This document shows, in pieces, positions 4,099-5,655 of a DNA stretch of 5,655 bases; the stretch's first letter is position 1, and each line of letters opens with the position of its first letter. The notes under the pieces were generated by a model, which saw only the letters and a list, made by a program, of their open reading frames with translations, ran no database searches and was not told where the DNA came from. The stretch comes from CAZKYX01 sp964557125 (GTDB taxonomy: Bacteria > Patescibacteriota > Microgenomatia > Levybacterales > GWA1-39-11), in contig CAZKYX010000051.1 of the NCBI GenBank assembly GCA_964557125.1, positions 1 through 5,655 of the forward strand, read 5' to 3'. The position numbers and the translations under genes were made by a program.

Positions 4099-5574
4099 AT
4101 GGAAAATGTCGGCTTCATATCTCTCATTATCAGAATAGCCCATCTTATTAACCTATTTTGCCTAGTAATTCTTATAAGAAGTGGTATACAAATCCTCTCT
4201 GATCACCCAAAGCTTTATTGGACAGATCACACTACCGACGACAATCACTGGCTGAAATTTGGCAAAAAAGTGATGCCAAAAGACAGGCTGTGGACAGCAC
4301 TTGACGAGCCTGAGGATCCTGGTCCCCTGGCACTTCCCGGAGGAACCCACAATTTGGGCTCAGGAAGACACTGGCATTTTGCTACTGCCATAATATGGCT
4401 TGCTACAGGATTTGTTTATATCATCTACCTTTTTGCTTTTGGAGAATGGCAAAGAATAATTCCAACAGACATTGGTGTATTTCAAAGAGCAACTGAAGTA
4501 ATGATGGCATATCTTACCTTTAACGCACCAACTGTAGAGCTCTCCTCACCTTACAACGCCCTACAGCAACTTTCCTATACGGGCGTTATTTTTATTCTTT
4601 CACCTCTTATGGTTTTGACCGGTCTTGCCATGTCGCCAGCACTAATTGGCCGATTCCCACGTTTTTTGATAATTTTTGGAAATAGAAGGCAAGTTGCAAG
4701 AAGCATACATTTTATAGGCATGATTGCATTTTCTCTATTTGCCCTTGTGCACGTGACAATGGCTATGGTTTTTCATTTTTCAGAAAGTGTTAGACGAATA
4801 ACTTTTGGAAGTGCTGAAGGCAATCTGCTACTCGCTGCAACCATACTTTTCTCTACTTTAATTCTGATTGTTGCCCTTAATGTCTGGATAACAATATTTA
4901 CACTCGCGGATCAAATGAGACTCAGAAGAATTTTGACCGCTTTCTATGTTCCTGTCATACGCTTTGTCTTTGGCTGGATGGACTCAAGGCAGCATTATAA
5001 CAAAAGTGACATATCGCCTTTTTTCAGAGTAAATGGATATCCTCCAAAGACTCCCGAATATGAAAAATTTAAGGAAAATAATTTTTCCGACTGGAAATTA
5101 AAAATTGACGGACTTATTGAAAATCCTCAAGAACTTTCGCTTATAGACCTTAGAAATCTTCCAAAACACGAGCAGATAACCAAGCATAATTGTATTCAAG
5201 GCTGGTCAGGTGTTGCACAGTGGGGAGGAGTACAAATGCTGGAAATTGTAAAGCTTTGCAAACCGACAAAAGACGCAAAATATGTTGTTTTTCATTGCCA
5301 TGATATGGATGACAAGGGACTTTACTACTACACCTCACTTCGATTAAGTGATATGTATGATAAGCAGACCATGCTTGCGTATGAGATGAATTATGAGACA
5401 TTACCGATAAAATATGGTGCACCACTTAGAATGCGGTGCGAGAGAAGGCTAGGATTTAAAATGGCAAAATATCTAAAGTCAATCGAATTTGTGAAGGACT
5501 TTAAGAATATCGGTAAAGGAAAAGGCGGCTACCGGGAGGATGGAGTATTCTTTGACTGGGAGGCATCTATTTAA
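4099..5574 (+). CDS. Membrane cytochrome b fused to a sulfite-oxidase-family molybdopterin domain
   Basis: The 491-residue protein joins two modules. Residues 1-270 hold about five membrane helices (roughly 8-33, 94-114, 158-178, 203-225, 243-268) of the b561/formate-dehydrogenase-gamma type. Candidate haem ligands are His15, His91 or His93, His204 and His218; the 14-residue spacing of the last two matches the paired ligands of FdnI. Residues 330-491 form an oxidoreductase molybdopterin-binding domain of the sulfite oxidase/MsrP superfamily, with the cofactor Cys365 in HNCIQGWSGVAQWGGV and the LAYEMNYETLP...GAPLRM and GFKMAKYLKSIEF blocks. The likely role is electron exchange between the quinone pool and a small oxyanion or sulfoxide; the substrate is unknown. 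No N-terminal Tat signal is present. The start is the ATG just after a TTGCCA/TATACT promoter. A hydrophobic protein starts 6 nt downstream and may be co-transcribed. Confidence 0.85.
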   Translation: MENVGFISLIIRIAHLINLFCLVILIRSGIQILSDHPKLYWTDHTTDDNHWLKFGKKVMPKDRLWTALDEPEDPGPLALPGGTHNLGSGRHWHFATAIIWLATGFVYIIYLFAFGEWQRIIPTDIGVFQRATEVMMAYLTFNAPTVELSSPYNALQQLSYTGVIFILSPLMVLTGLAMSPALIGRFPRFLIIFGNRRQVARSIHFIGMIAFSLFALVHVTMAMVFHFSESVRRITFGSAEGNLLLAATILFSTLILIVALNVWITIFTLADQMRLRRILTAFYVPVIRFVFGWMDSRQHYNKSDISPFFRVNGYPPKTPEYEKFKENNFSDWKLKIDGLIENPQELSLIDLRNLPKHEQITKHNCIQGWSGVAQWGGVQMLEIVKLCKPTKDAKYVVFHCHDMDDKGLYYYTSLRLSDMYDKQTMLAYEMNYETLPIKYGAPLRMRCERRLGFKMAKYLKSIEFVKDFKNIGKGKGGYREDGVFFDWEASI

Positions 5575-5580
5575 CTTAAT

Positions 5581-5655
5581 ATGCCTATCAAAAAAAAATC
5601 CCCTTCCCCAATTTTACCGCTACTCCTTGCGACATTTACGCTTACTGTTAACTTC
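5581..5655 (+). CDS. N-terminus of a membrane protein, possibly an MFS transporter (cut by window edge)
   Basis: An open frame starts with ATG at 5581 and runs off the right edge after 25 codons. It begins MPIKKKSPSP and continues into a hydrophobic stretch (ILPLLLATFTLTVNF). A short basic tail followed by a first helix of this kind fits an inner-membrane protein. The ATFTLTVNF pattern resembles the start of NarK-type nitrate/nitrite transporters of the major facilitator superfamily, but a signal peptide or another transporter is also possible. The ATG is 6 nt after the preceding stop codon. The nearest purine-rich site (GGGAGG, 5558-5563) is 17 nt upstream, so translation may depend on coupling to the upstream gene. 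If it is a transporter, it may move the substrate or product of the molybdopterin enzyme. Confidence 0.5.
   Translation, partial: MPIKKKSPSPILPLLLATFTLTVNF

Noticed and set aside
5150..5425. Minus-strand open frame antisense to the molybdopterin domain
   Set aside because: Composition rich in His, Tyr and Ser reflects the reverse of the real coding frame, and no start signals are seen. The frame at 4162-4350 is rejected likewise.

Overview
The window is an AT-rich bacterial segment that uses the standard code, with TGG for Trp and no sign of recoded stops. It holds six complete protein genes and the first codons of two more. The content fits a small-genome bacterium that relies on nucleotide salvage, and a Candidate Phyla Radiation lineage such as Saccharibacteria is my best guess. 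That placement is inference from gene style and promoter architecture, not proof. No rRNA, tRNA, CRISPR array, insertion sequence or convincing hairpin terminator was seen.

Layout. A minus-strand gene for a PHP-domain protein enters the left edge (only its first 13 codons and part of a 14th are present). It diverges from a plus-strand pair: a cytidylate-kinase-like P-loop protein (127-828) and a deoxynucleoside kinase (831-1496). The second kinase meets a minus-strand HD-domain phosphohydrolase (1468-2778) tail to tail, with a 29-bp overlap. Dihydrofolate reductase folA (2830-3315) lies upstream of the HD gene on the same strand. On the plus strand follow a GTG-started protein that resembles the DUF5701 family (3409-4029), a membrane cytochrome b fused to a sulfite-oxidase-type molybdopterin domain (4099-5574), and after 6 nt the start of a hydrophobic protein that may be an MFS transporter (5581 to the edge).

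Function. Four of the genes (two nucleotide/nucleoside kinases, the HD hydrolase and folA) point to dNTP supply: phosphorylating salvaged deoxynucleosides, moving nucleotides up the ladder, removing phosphates, and recycling folate for dTMP synthesis. The right end is a separate redox module: a quinone- or cytochrome-linked molybdenum enzyme that may be co-transcribed with a transporter.

The most striking non-coding signal is the promoters. Five of the six transcription starts I can infer have a TTGNNN box, exactly 17 bp, and a TATAAT-like box. In each case the start codon follows only 6-15 nt later with no Shine-Dalgarno sequence, which implies leaderless or near-leaderless mRNAs. The sixth, at the GTG gene, is a poorer version. 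Other points of note are an Arg in place of the Walker A Lys in the cytidylate-kinase-like protein, a lost Arg in the deoxynucleoside kinase (D/E)RS motif, and conflicting topology cues in the cytochrome-molybdopterin fusion.
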